Below, piece after piece: positions 30,341 through 40,175 of a stretch of 64,000 nt of DNA. Each line of letters starts with the position of its first letter. Positions within the stretch are counted from its first letter, which is position 1. The position numbers and the translations under genes are program-made. The notes below the pieces were generated by a model. The model searched no databases, was not told where the DNA came from, and saw only the letters and a list, made by a program, of their open reading frames with translations. This DNA comes from Prorocentrum cordatum (taxonomy: Eukaryota; Sar; Dinophyceae; Prorocentrales; Prorocentraceae): assembly GCA_963575745.1 (NCBI GenBank), contig CAUYUJ010014620.1, positions 305,006-369,005 on the forward strand, given 5' to 3'.

Positions 30341-31219
30341 CACTCGGCGCAGAGACCCTCTCGCCCGCGCACTTGGCCCTACGCTGTAGGAGAGCAGTAA
30401 AGACTTGGGCTGACCCGAAGCCTACCAGCCGCGACATCTGTCCGAGATTGGAGGTTGGACCAGGGCAGAGATGTTGCCAAATTCGTGACAACAGCAGGCC
30501 CGAACTTCGCCTCTGCTGCTGCTGCTGCTGCTGCCTGCAGCTGCAGGATACGGCTGCCCACGTGAGCAGTGGGCTGCTGTCAACGAAAGCTTCCTCGCAC
30601 GCCAGGGTGAGGATCGCTCGAGTGCTTGTCTGCTCTCCTGCCATCCTGCTCGCGCGACTGCTGCCATGGTGGCCCAACAGGTTTTGGCTGGAGCGCCCGC
30701 TGTCTGTGCTGCTTGCTTCATTGCTTGCCCCTCCGTTCGTTGCCGTTTCTTGCCGCTTTCTGATGCGCTGTTTGTAAGCCCCGGGGGGGTCTGCATCTTT
30801 GCGGCGAACATATGGGGGCCCTGGCAGTCCGGGCGAGGCGGCTTGAAGGCCGATTTCTGGCGAAATTTCGCGGCGGCCGGGAGGATGGCCGAGGTTTGGG
30901 GCCGGGAGGATGGCCGAGGTGCGGGGCCGGGAGGATTGCCGAGCTGGCAACCTGCCATCAGGTGCGCGACCGTCCCAGACCCCCCGGCACTTGCAATGCG
31001 CTGTGGCATTTGTTGCGTCCTAATTGCTTGTGGCTTGCTCCTCATCGCAGGTACGGGCTGATGTGGGACTCTGCGTGCTGATGGTTGATGCGGTTTGGCG
31101 CTGCTGCGTGCTGCTACTTGGCGCTCATTGGTTGAAGTCCGTGCTGACGTGTGTGCTGCTGGCTCTGGAGGCCGTTCTGGCGCACTCTGTGACCGGCGAC
31201 CTGCTGGGCTGTCGTTGAA
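30341..31219. other. TGC-rich and mixed DNA
   Basis: A (CTG)n core near 30510-30535, TGC-rich words to about 30780 and again 31010-31200. The segment 30580-30660 (AACGAAAGCTTCCTCGCACG) resembles 33893-33960. No coding block called. Confidence 0.45.
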
Positions 31220-31379
31220 GGGGCCCCAGGACACACAAATAAATACACACAAATAAAAATATTCTCCATATTTTCCTATATTTTTGGGGTTTTTGTCTTC
31301 CCCCCCACTTCCCATATTTTCCTATATTTTCTGGGAAATCGAAGATTAATTGTGTCTGTGTGTTTCTTTTCCTCCTGAG
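31220..31379 (+). repeat. Dispersed repeat D, copy 1
   Basis: About 160 bp with GGACACACAAATAAATACAC at one end, two internal CCATATTTTCCTATATTTT modules separated by a T/C-rich bridge, and TTAATTGTGTCTGTGTGTTT at the other end. Three more copies in the same orientation start at 33061, 42908 and 45748. AT-rich against a GC-rich background. Likely a SINE-like or other non-autonomous element; no promoter box or target duplication identified. Confidence 0.75.
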
Positions 31380-31458
31380 TCGTGGCGCTCCGGAGGCCGT
31401 GTCCGGTCGTCAAGGAGCTCTCCGAGGCCGTATTCGGCATTCAGGGAGTCCTCTGTGC

Positions 31459-31600
31459 TGGGCCTGTTTTCCACCACCACCACCATAAGTTGGAGGGGGA
31501 GGGGACCCTCCTCCTCCTCCTCCTCCTCCTCCTCCTCCTCCTCCTCCTCCTCCTCCTTACCCCCTCCAACTTATGGTGGTGGTGGTGGAAAACAGGCCCA
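31459..31600. mobile_element. Fold-back element family F2 with TCC interior
   Basis: Perfect 39-bp inverted arms (31461-31499 and 31560-31598), starting GGCCTGTTTTCCACCACCAC and ending in TTGGAGGGGG, around a (TCC)n core. A solo arm with three changes is at 9299-9337. The arms are far too similar to be old, while the core is pure microsatellite. The short triplet TCT on both outer sides is a weak candidate target duplication. Confidence 0.8.
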
Positions 31601-32157
31601 TCACTCTGGTGCCGTCCCAGGGTCCGAAGTCGGCCCGAAGACGGACCACGATGGTCTCAACAGACCCCCGAGGCTTTGGGGGCGGATCCATGGGGGCACC
31701 AAGCGGGCCCGCCAGGAGCCCAAGGGGCTCCTCCGAAGCCATCTTGGGGCTGTTTCGCGCCACGGAGCCCGAGAAGCCAAGCCTTCAAATTCATTGGAGC
31801 TTGGTTTTTTGCAGCTGCCCGTCGTCTGCTGGACGGCTGCTTGGAGGCCCCTTGGGACGTCCACGGTCTAAGGGCCGTTGGGAAGCGCAAATCCTGGCCA
31901 GCGGCACGTGCGGGGGGCGGGGACGTACTGAAATACGAAGAGGCGCCATGAACTCTGGGGAGAGACCATGGCCCCCGGCATGAGATCCACTCCCCCTAGT
32001 CATCACCCCCTCTTTAGAAGAAGAAAGAACCGCATAAAGATGAACTCTTAACGGTCCGCGTGGATTTCTTGGATCCGCGCTGGACCCCCCTCCTTGGCGC
32101 GCGGAGCGCGCGCCAGAGGCGGCGCCAGAGGCGCCGCCAGGGGGGCCCAGCGCAGAT
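31601..32157. other. Unassigned segment
   Basis: Mixed sequence. The last six bases, GCAGAT (32152-32157), are repeated after the next element. Confidence 0.35.
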
Positions 32158-32310
32158 AGGAGACCACATGCGAACCCTACCCCTACCCCCCACAATTTTT
32201 CAGGGGGAGGGTGGGGTTCACTTCGCTCGTGAGCTCCCGAACGAAGCGAACTCCACCCTCCCCCTCAGAAATCGTGGGGGGTAGGGGTAGGCTTCGCATG
32301 TGGCCCCCTG
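32158..32310. mobile_element. Fold-back TIR element, family F1, copy 2
   Basis: 153 bp, palindromic around GAGCTC at 32231-32236, with arms containing CATGCGAACCCTACCCCTAC. Matches copy 1 (6294-6447) in length, arm sequence and centre. Flanked by the direct repeat GCAGAT (32152-32157 and 32311-32316), a credible 6-bp (or 5-bp) target duplication. Confidence 0.82.
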
Positions 32311-32410
32311 GCAGATCAGAGAAATCCGCGCGGAGCGCCGAAGATGTATGTTCGTGGCGTTGTTTCTTCTTCGACTCCTGGCCGCCCCCGCCTCCTGCAG
32401 CCGCTCATAG

Positions 32411-32649
32411 AGGCTTCCTAGATGGGGTCGGAGTAGATGGGGTCGGAGGATCGCGCTGCATCGCCGATATATCGGCAATGCATCGGCGATGCATCGGCGA
32501 TGCACCTGCGATGCATCGTCGACGTCGGCGATGCATCGGCGACGTCGACGTGAAGCAAATCGGGCTGCACATCGAGCCACATCGGCGATGCATCGGCGAT
32601 GCGGCGCGATCCTCCGACCCCAACTACTCCGACCCCATCTGGGAGGCCT
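32411..32649. mobile_element. Fold-back element family F7, with GCATCGGCGAT repeats inside
   Basis: 239 bp with about 60-70-bp inverted arms: the left has GATGGGGTCGGAGTAGATGG, the right its complement with two or three changes. The interior consists of palindromic words CATCGGCGATGCATCGGCGA and two TCGTCGACGTCGGCGA-like pieces. The right half recurs at 58686-58789. Outer ends are AGGC and GCCT; no certain target duplication. Confidence 0.78.
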
Positions 32650-32937
32650 AGAGCTCAGGGGCCTCTCGGGGGCCCTGCCGGGCCGGCCCTCCCGGGTGCC
32701 GTCTGGGGACGCCCGGGGGACGTCCTGGGGCGCCCTGGGGCCGCCAGGAGCCCGCAGGGCAGCACCGGAGCCGCACCCGGCAGCCACGGGGCGGGGGGGG
32801 GCGAGAAGCCACTCAGCTCATGTTCCTCCCATCGCACGTAAGGACCACATCCCAGAAATAAAAGTTCGAGCGCCCCGAAAAGTATCCAAGCAGCGTTGAA
32901 CGAGCATCGCCTCCCGGGGCCCGACACGTGAAAGCCC
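32650..32937. other. GGGCC-rich unassigned DNA
   Basis: GC-rich, with GGGGCCGCCAGG-type words to about 32790. No coding block. Confidence 0.4.
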
Positions 32938-33050
32938 TCAAGTGTCGGCATGTTCCTGGTGCTCGGAGTTCTTTCTAGCGGTCAAGGCTACAGTAGTTTG
33001 GAACATCGCAGCACTCAGCCCGAAGACCATTCCCGCACGCACTTGTAATT
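32938..33050 (-). CDS. Possible terminal exon
   Basis: A minus-strand end of frame containing GMVFGLSAAMFQTTVALTAR and ending at a TGA. Composition is protein-like and includes a possible membrane helix, but the piece is short and its 5' part runs into repeat D. Confidence 0.25.
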
Positions 33051-33060
33051 TTTTTGTTTC

Positions 33061-33220
33061 AAGGGGCCCTGGGACACGCAAATAGATGGACACACATGCC
33101 AGGATTCCCCTTATGTTCCCATATTTTCTGGGCTTTCGTCTTCCCACCCGCTTCCCATATTTTCCTATGTTCCAGACGTCGACGGTTCTCTGTGTCTGCG
33201 TGTTTGTTCCCCCTCCCGAG
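33061..33220 (+). repeat. Dispersed repeat D, copy 2
   Basis: Diverged copy with GGGACACGCAAATAGATGGA at the left, CCCATATTTTCTGGG and CCCATATTTTCC modules, and CTGTGTCTGCGTGTTTG at the right. Confidence 0.7.
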
Positions 33221-33299
33221 CGTTTTCCGCCGCAGCTCGGCAGAGGCACTCCGCACGGGCGCTCGCAGGAACCGGAGGCGCTGACCAACTAGAATTGTG

Positions 33300-33425
33300 C
33301 ATGCCACGACAATGGACGCCCTAACAAACCTATCATTGAACTCAACATGTGGTGAACATGTCGGAAAATGTTCTAAACATGTTTTTCACATGCTTAAAGC
33401 ATGTCTAACACATGTTTAGACATCT
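33300..33425. repeat. ACATGT-rich palindromic stretch
   Basis: AACATG, ACATGT and CATGTTTAGACAT words recur at 15-20-bp spacing and can pair with one another. Confidence 0.55.
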
Positions 33426-33754
33426 GGAAGCCATTTGGCAACATGCTTCCTCTCCATCGATCGTCCTCCACAAAACTAGAACGGCCCAGGTGCAAGAGAG
33501 GAGGCGTGGGAAGCGAGCATCGCTTGTCCGACTCCTATCCCCACGGGCGTGGCCTGGGCCACACTGGCCGATTTATCCCCCTAGATGGGGACACAGGCTG
33601 CTCCCTTCGAGTCTCGAGGGGCAGATCCCCAACTAGGGTGGTGGGATGGTGGGGGTGCGGACGGGGACGGAGAAGGGGATAGGGATCGGAGGAAGACAGG
33701 GCGGCCGCGGAGGAACGGGGGAGAGCGCTCACGGCTGCTTAGTGTTCCGTGGTG

Positions 33755-33872
33755 AGCGCGCCGGTGCGGCCAGCCGGGGTTGCCATTCCCGCACGTGTCC
33801 CAGAGTTGAAGTGATGACAGGATGATGACTCGGGCTGACCCGTGGACTACGTCCAAGGCGAGCGGCCTGACC
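33755..33872 (-). pseudogene. Heavily decayed PPR fragment
   Basis: At DNA level the minus strand keeps the usual start (GTCCACGGG-CAGCCC-AGTCA) and parts of the unit (CTGGGACACGTGCGGGAATG), but the frame is lost and the conserved residues are gone. It is recognised only by comparison with the other fragments. Confidence 0.35.
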
Positions 33873-34114
33873 TGATCATAATACTCCAGGCGGCCACGAA
33901 AGCTTGCTCGCATGCCAGGGTATGGATGGCTTGTCAGTTCGGCTTCCTGTCCGCACTTCTGCTAGCAAAGCTGCTGGCCTGGTGGTGCGCAACTCGCAGC
34001 CCGACGGCCTGATTTCTTCGTTGCTTGCTTTGCTGCTTGCCGGTCCACGCGCTGCCGCTTACCGCCGCTTGCTGCTTGGGATTGTCTTGGAGCCATCTTT
34101 TGGCGGCGCGCACA
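33873..34114. other. TGC-rich and mixed DNA
   Basis: 33893-33960 resembles 30580-30660; the rest is TGCTTGC-rich. Confidence 0.4.
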
Positions 34115-34255
34115 AGGGGGTGGGTGAGGGGGGAGGGCTTCTTAGAAGGAGGCTGCTTCTTAGAAGGCGCCAGCCTTGCACCTATAGAGAAGGCCCGCGC
34201 CTTCTAAGAAGCAATGGTGCTTTTAAGAATCCATCCCCCCTCCCCCCACTCCCCT
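34115..34255. mobile_element. Fold-back element family F3
   Basis: About 141 bp. The left arm contains GCTTCTTAGAAGG twice and then GCTTCTTAGAAGGCGC; the right arm begins GCGCCTTCTAAGAAGC and ends CCCCCACTCCCC. Arms of about 55 bp with several mismatches. Single copy here. Confidence 0.62.
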
Positions 34256-35250
34256 CTGCGCGTGGCTGAATCTTGTCTGGGGGCCGTCTTCGAAGCGCGT
34301 CGGGCCACTCCGAGGCCATCAGAGGCCCTGCCGGCGCTGGAGGTGCCAGGGGCCAGAGGGAAGGAGGCGAAGCGAAGCGAGGCCAGCGCCAGTCGAGTGC
34401 TCTCCTCTGGGGAGCCTGCCAGGAGATGAGGACGGGAAGGAGTCAAGGGGGACGAGCAAAAAAGACAGGAGAGAGGAGCGACGAGCAGTGGGAGAGGAGC
34501 GAGCAGCTTGAGGCGAGGAGGGAGAAGGGAAGATTGAAGAGCGACGAGCACGACAATCTCCCGATGGCCCCGACGCGCGCGTGGCCGAACACTCTGTCTT
34601 CCCTTGGGCTACGCCCGGGCGCTGCAAGGCCAACCTGCTGGAGCCTCTGGGGGCCTTCTTCGAGGCATCTTGGGCTCCCGTGGGCCCTTCCAGGCCTCCT
34701 GGGACTCTGGGCAGCCCTTGGGGCCACCGGAGGCCGTTTCGGGGAGGGGGGGGTCCCAAGAGGTCCGCGGGGCGGGGGCGGGGGCCCATCTTGCAGCCTT
34801 CCTGGGCCGCCTTACGCTAGTCGTAGGACCACGTCGGCGGCCTCTCGGACCGTCCTGGGGGGCACTTTGGCCATCTTGGAGCCGTGATGGGCCGTCTTGA
34901 GGCCCTCTTAGGGGCCTCCGGGGACGTGTTTGGTAGATCTTGGGGGCCTCTTGGGCCGTTCTGGGCGCCCCAGGGTCTGAAAGAGCGAGAGTGCGACAAT
35001 GCTTCGAATAGGACGAATATGTCAAGGCGTTGCTTGTGGAGGCTCTCTCGGGGGTGCTCTTGGAGCCTGTCTTAGGCGTCATGGGGCTTCTTGGCCCGTC
35101 TGAAGGCCATCTTGGGCTGTCCTACGGCGCTCTTGGGCCGTCTTCGGGATCCTTTGGCCGTCTCCGATCCCTCTTCGGCTACCCGGGGCCGCACTTGGAC
35201 CGTCTGGAGCCCTCCTCGGGCCCGTCTTGGGCTCCTTTTTCATGCAGATC
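34256..35250. repeat. Unassigned, then GGGCC/CTTGG-type repeat
   Basis: Purine-rich DNA to about 34560, then about 640 bp of the degenerate repeat (GGCCGTCTTGAGGCC, CTCTTGGGCCG words). Confidence 0.55.
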
Positions 35251-36099
35251 CACATGGGGGTGGCGTCGACTGGGGGGGGGAATTGAGCGCGCCCGGGGAC
35301 ATCGCGAAAAGGTTTCTTGAGAGAGCAGCGGCCCCTCGAAAATTTCCGGTGTAGTGGCGCTTCTGATGGTAAACTGTAGTGAGAGGAATTGAAATGATTT
35401 GAAAGGAATTGAAAGAAATTTGAATATCGTATCGTGTGGGCGACCCAAATTTAAGAAGTTGAGACAAAGAGGCTCGTCTGGCGAGAAACTCTAAGACACA
35501 TTGAGACAAAGAAAGTCGTCTGGTTCAGAACAATCGAGACCGCTACTGTTGTGCAGCCGCGTACGTTTGGTTGTGTTTTGAACGCGTTCTGTTGCGTTTT
35601 GAGCGCCCCTTGGCTCACTCAGCGGCGGTTTGATCGCGCCCCCGTCTCCGCCACTCCCGTGTGGATTCAAAGGACATTTTGCGGTCCCCGATCCCTCTTC
35701 GGCTGCCTGGTGATCTATTGGACCGTCCTGGGGACCTCTTGGGATCCGTCTTCTTGAGCTCCTTTGGCCGTCTCCGATCCCTCTTCGGCTGCCTGGGGCC
35801 TCTCTTGGACCGTCCCCTCTTGGAGCCCTCTTGCGCCGTCTTGGGGCATCCTGCTGGGCAGATGTTCCTCCTCATTGGGCCCCAAGCCCCTCTCGCACAC
35901 GCGGGCTCCTGCATTACAAAGGAAATGAAAAGAGCGAACCCAGATACATACTGGGCAAGAAACTGGTCCCGTTGTCTGAAGAAACTGATGCCGGGGGACG
36001 GGGCTGCAGAGGAAACGTGACGGTGGGTAAACGCGAACGGGGGGCATCTGGCGGCCGGGAGATGCTGTCCCGCCGAATCGCAGTGGGCCCAGCATAGTC
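35251..36099. other. Unassigned with one GGGCC-type block
   Basis: 35251-35655 is AT-balanced without recognisable features. 35690-35870 has the degenerate repeat, including a 28-bp stretch starting GGCCGTCTCCGATCCCTCTT that also occurs near 35157. Confidence 0.4.
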
Positions 36100-36215
36100 T
36101 TAACGACATCGGGCTCTAACTTCGCCTCCAACAACTCGTCGAGCAGCGCCACAGCCCGCTGCCACTGCTCGCTCTTTTCGCACGCGCTGATCCCAGCGTT
36201 GTAGCTGACTAAGGC
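36100..36215 (-). pseudogene. PPR fragment, one unit
   Basis: One unit containing YNAGISACEKSEQWQRAV and ending AKLEPDVV, then KTMLGP, a broken next unit similar to that at 23.8 kb. It lies within a long minus frame (35715-36485), but only this unit is recognisable. Confidence 0.58.
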
Positions 36216-36589
36216 TGACCCGCGGCCTTCTGGCCGCGGAATCTGCCCGCCATGGCGTGGACGTGGAACTGGAGCGTCTCCGGGGCCTCGCAGGTGAGGA
36301 GAGGTTGGAGGGAACGGCGTGGATGGAGGAGGTGACCGCTGGAGGGGGAGGTGGGCGAGGGACGCAGGCAAGCAGGCCTGAAGGCAGGAACGCGGTGGTA
36401 GAGGCGGTGTCAGTGGAAGCACACCCATGTAGGCATGACATGGTGTGGACAGAAGCTGCTTCTCACGCCGTACTGTGTTCAACATAGCTTTTACGGGGAG
36501 GGTAGCCGTGATAACTGTATCTGATTTTCGCCGGGGCTGAATGCTAACTTTATCTGATAGTGTGGTGACAATGGGGCCGGTGGGCGCGG

Positions 36590-37640
36590 CCTAGAAGGCC
36601 CGCGAGAGGGCGGCGAGACGGCGCAGAAGGTCTCCAGGACGGGCAAGAGGCTTCCCAGACGGCCCGAGAGGGCCCCACGAACTCACCAAGAAGGGCCCCA
36701 TTGCGAGGACACGAATCGACCTTTCAAGCGCACCGCCCCAAGACGTCCACGAACGGCACAGAGATGGCTCCCAGAGGGTCCAAGAAGACCCCAAGACGAC
36801 GCTGGAAGTTCGACCCCAAGAGAGAAGGATCCAAGGCCTCTTGAGGGCCGTTTAGGGGCCTCTTTTCGTCCTCCTGAGGGTCTTTCGAGGCCCTCTTGGG
36901 CAGTCTTCAATGCCTCTTGGGCTGTCTTGGGGCGATGTGGGGCCGTCTCGGGCGCCTCTCGGACCATCTTGGGGCCGTCTTGGAGCCATCTTGGGCTGAT
37001 CTTAGGCGCTCGTAGGGGCTGTCTTGGGTGTTTCTGGGCCGTCTCGGGCGCAGTCCCGGGGCCGCCTCAGGCCGTTTTGGGGTCCTCCTGGGGGCGTCTG
37101 GGAGCGTCTTGGGGCGATCTGGGGCCTGTACAGCCGTCTTGGAGACTGTGCAGATGGAAAGGCCTGGAGACGGGGCGGTGGGGGCCTGTACAGCCGTCTT
37201 GGAGACGGGGCGGGGCGCCTCTGGAGCCGTCCCGGGGCCTCGTGGGGCCGTTTGGCGGCCCTCCTGGGGGCCTCTGAGCGTGTCTTGAGGCGAGCTAGGG
37301 GGCCTGTATAGCCGTCTTGGACGCTGCGAGGACGAAAAAACAAGATATAGTGAAAATGCACGTTTCCCGTAGGGAATGGGACGATTTTGGCCTCTTGGGG
37401 CTCTCCTGGAGGCCCTCCTGGGCCATCTTGGGAGCCTCCTGGCCCGCCTTGGGGGCCTCTGGGACTGTCTTGGGGCTCCCAGGGGTGCTCTGAGACCGTC
37501 TTGGCACCCTCTGGAACCTCTCGGAGCCGTCCCGTGAGACATTATTGGCTGCTCTTGGGGCTGTCTTGGGTGCGTCTCGGGCCGTCTCGGGCGCCTCTGG
37601 AGTCGTCCCGGGGCCGTGTGGGGCCGTTTGAGGGCGCTCC
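36590..37640. repeat. GGGCC/CTTGG-type repeat with orientation switch
   Basis: To about 36835 the words read AAGAGGGCCCC/CCAAGA; from about 36840 they read CTTGGGGC/GGGCCGTC. Three copies of a module GGCCTGTACAGCCGTCTTGG or GGCCTGTATAGCCGTCTTGG occur at about 37124, 37184 and 37300. Confidence 0.65.
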
Positions 37641-37894
37641 TATGGACGCGTCTTGGGGCGAGCTGTGGGGCCTGTATAGCCGCCTTGGCCGCTGCGAGGA
37701 AAAATCCGCCGGCCCCTTTGTGGGGCCACCAGGCTGCAGGGCGAAGGTTCGCAGTTTCCTGTGCCAGTTGCAGCTTCCAGTTTCCACTGTTACAATTATG
37801 CTTATTGCTGCTTACTGTTCCTTGTTGATGGACCGCGCGAGGGGGTGGAAACCCAAACGGGCAGGTTTAGCACGCCCTGAACGTGTGCTCTGAA

Positions 37895-38545
37895 TTGCTG
37901 GGGTGGCACCCCTCACGCAGATCGGCGGGGTCAGGGTCCAAAACACACATGAGATTTGCCACATTTCTATAATTCGGTGGCACCCCTCACGCAGATCAGC
38001 GGGGTCAGGGTCCGAAAACACAAGGGATTTGCCGCAGTTCTGAAATTCGCTGGCACCCCTCACGCAGATCGGCGGGGTCAGGGTGTAAAAACACATGGGA
38101 TTTGCCACAGTTCTAAAATTCGCTGGCACCCCTCGCGCAGATCGGCGGGGTCAGGGTGCAAAAACACTTGGGATTTGCTACAGCTCTGAAATTCGCTGGC
38201 ACCCCTCACGCAGATCAGCGGGGTCAGGGTCCGAAAACACAAGGGATTTGCTACAGTTCTGAAATTCGGCGTCACCCCTCACGCAGATCGGCGGGGTCAG
38301 GGTCCGAAAACACAAGGGATTTGCCACATTTCTGACATTCGGTGGCGCCCCTCACGCGGATCGACAGGGTCAGGGTCCCAAAACGCGGGGGATTTGCCAT
38401 ATTTCTGAAATGCGGCGGCACCCCTCACGCAGATCCGTAGGATCGGGGTCGAAAAACACAAGGGATTTGCTACACTTCTGAAATTCGGTGGCCCCCCCCA
38501 CGCAGATCCGTAGGGTCAGGGTCCAAAAACAAACAGGTCCCGACA
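37895..38545 (-). repeat. 73-bp minisatellite (type 2)
   Basis: Nine units of about 73 bp with GGCACCCCTCACGCAGATCG, GGGGTCAGGGTCC and GGGATTTGCCACA. Successive starts 38050 and 38123 are exactly 73 apart. Unrelated in sequence to the 73-bp array at 27.9 kb. Minus frames give LTPPICVRG-type peptides, artefacts of the repeat. Confidence 0.92.
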
Positions 38546-38679
38546 CTGCTTCACGGCGGCGCCCAGACCTCATGATTTAGCGTTTGCATCTCCCATTATC
38601 CGAGACAGGGGGCCGGCGGCATGGGGCGAAGCCCGTACGGATAAAATGAAATGCAAACTACGTTTCCCGTGGGGAATGG

Positions 38680-39790
38680 TTGGCATCTTGGGGCTCCTGG
38701 GCCATCTTGGGAGCTTCCTGGCCTGCCTTGGAGGCCTCTGAGGCTGTCCTGAGGCTCGCTTGGGTTCCTCTTGGGCCGACCTGGCGCTCTCGTAAGTGTC
38801 CCTGAGCCGTCTTGGGGCCGTCTTGGGGCATCTTGGGACCCCCCCGGAGCCGTCTCGGAGCGTCCTGGGGGCTCTCAGGGCGACCCAGAGAGCCCGGAGG
38901 GCCGCTCGGAACAGAGGACCTTCTCGCACGCGCGAGTCCCTGCATTGCAGAGAGACTGGTGCGAACCCGTGGATAAAATCCACGGTGTGCTGAACCTGGG
39001 GCTCGCACACCGTGGGCGAACAGCTCATCGAAGTTGAACAGCTCGGGCGTCCCTGGGGCAGTGTTGGGACCGTCTTGGGGCCGTCGTGCCAGAGGGCACG
39101 AAGAGGGCCCCGAAAGGGCCCCAAGAGAGCTCCAGGAGGAAGCCAGGACGCCGCCGGGCGCGGGCCCACCATTCTGCCACGAGAGGTCTTCCTGTGGCAG
39201 AATGCGCCTGGCACTGTCAGGTCTTGGAGGGGCCCGAAGGCCCCAAGAAGACCGCAAGAGGGCCCCGGGGGGCCCCAAGAGGGCCACAGACCGCATGTAC
39301 TTGATATGCTGATTGGGCTTGCGAGAGGGGCACCCAAGTACATGCGCTTGAGGCCCCTCGGGAGCGCTCCCACCCTGTCCTGAGGCCCCCTCTTGGGGCC
39401 GCCATGGACGCCTGAGGAGCCGTCCTGGCGCAGTCTTGAGCCGTCTTGGGGCCCTCCTGGCAGCCTCCTGAGACGTCTTGGGACGATCTTGAGGGCCTGT
39501 TTGGCCGTCTTGGACGCTTCGACCACGAAAAGCACGTGAACTCCTGAAGTGAACGTTTCCCCTGAGATTGGGACGATTTGTCCTTGTTCGGGCTCTCCTG
39601 GGGCTCTCTCTGGAGCCCACTTGGAGCATTTTGGTGGCCTCTTTGGGGCCGTCGGGCGGCTGTCTGGGGCGTCTTCGAGCGCTCGGGGCCCGTCTGGGAG
39701 GCCCTCTTGGACGGTCTTCGGCCGTCGTCGGGCTCGGAGCGCCTGCCCGCGGTGGGCCGAGCCGGGCCGAGCAGGGCCGATGCCACTGGG
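38680..39790. repeat. GGGCC/CTTGG-type repeat with embedded PPR remnant
   Basis: The degenerate repeat in both orientations (reversed at 39070-39300). A module with ACGTTTCCC and AATGG at about 38661 also occurs near 37360 and, diverged, near 39560. Confidence 0.6.
38925..39000 (-). pseudogene. PPR remnant, frameshifted
   Basis: CEPQVQHTVDFIHGFAPVS is intact, then the PPR unit begins in the wrong frame (LQCRDSRVREG is the shifted reading of CNAGISACEK). A clear broken copy. Confidence 0.6.
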
Positions 39791-40102
39791 CTCTCTTTCC
39801 GCACGCGCTGATTCCGGTGCTGTAGTCTAGATAACGTCGGGATCCAACTGCGCTTCCCGCATCACGGTCAGCAGCGCAAGCGCCGGCTGCCACTGCCCGC
39901 CCTTCTCGCACGCGCTGATCCCAGCATTGTAGCTGATGACGTTGGGTTCCAGCTTCGCCTCCCACACCTCGCCCAGCAGTGCCAGCGCCCGCTGCCACTG
40001 CTCGCCCTTCTCGCACGCGCTGATCCCAGCGCTGTAGCTGACTAGTGTGAACCCGTGGATTAAATCCACGGCGTGCTGAGCCTGGGACTCGCAAAAAAAC
40101 AT
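39770..40102 (-). pseudogene. PPR fragment, two intact units plus a shifted third
   Basis: AQHAVDLIHGFTLVS is followed by two full units (YSAGISACEKGEQWQRAL ... KLEPNVI and YNAGISACEKGGQWQPAL ... LDPDVI). Then a stop is created by extra bases (ATCTAGACTAC instead of the usual ATCAGCTAC), and a third unit, YSTGISACGKRAQW, continues in another frame to about 39775. It shows directly that these are decaying copies of a longer PPR array. Confidence 0.72.
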
Positions 40103-40175
40103 TGTGAAAGATGCTGGTGTTGTATTGACGTTGTCTTGGACATCCTATGAAGCCTCTGGGGGCCTCTCGTGACGT

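Noticed and set aside
37895-38545. Regular 73-bp spacing as a CRISPR array
   Set aside because: The whole unit is repeated with diffuse variation; there are no unique spacers between constant repeats, and the genome is eukaryotic.
37812-38573. Periodic peptides LTPPICVRG and PDPADLREG
   Set aside because: They switch frame every 73 bp and are produced by the minisatellite.
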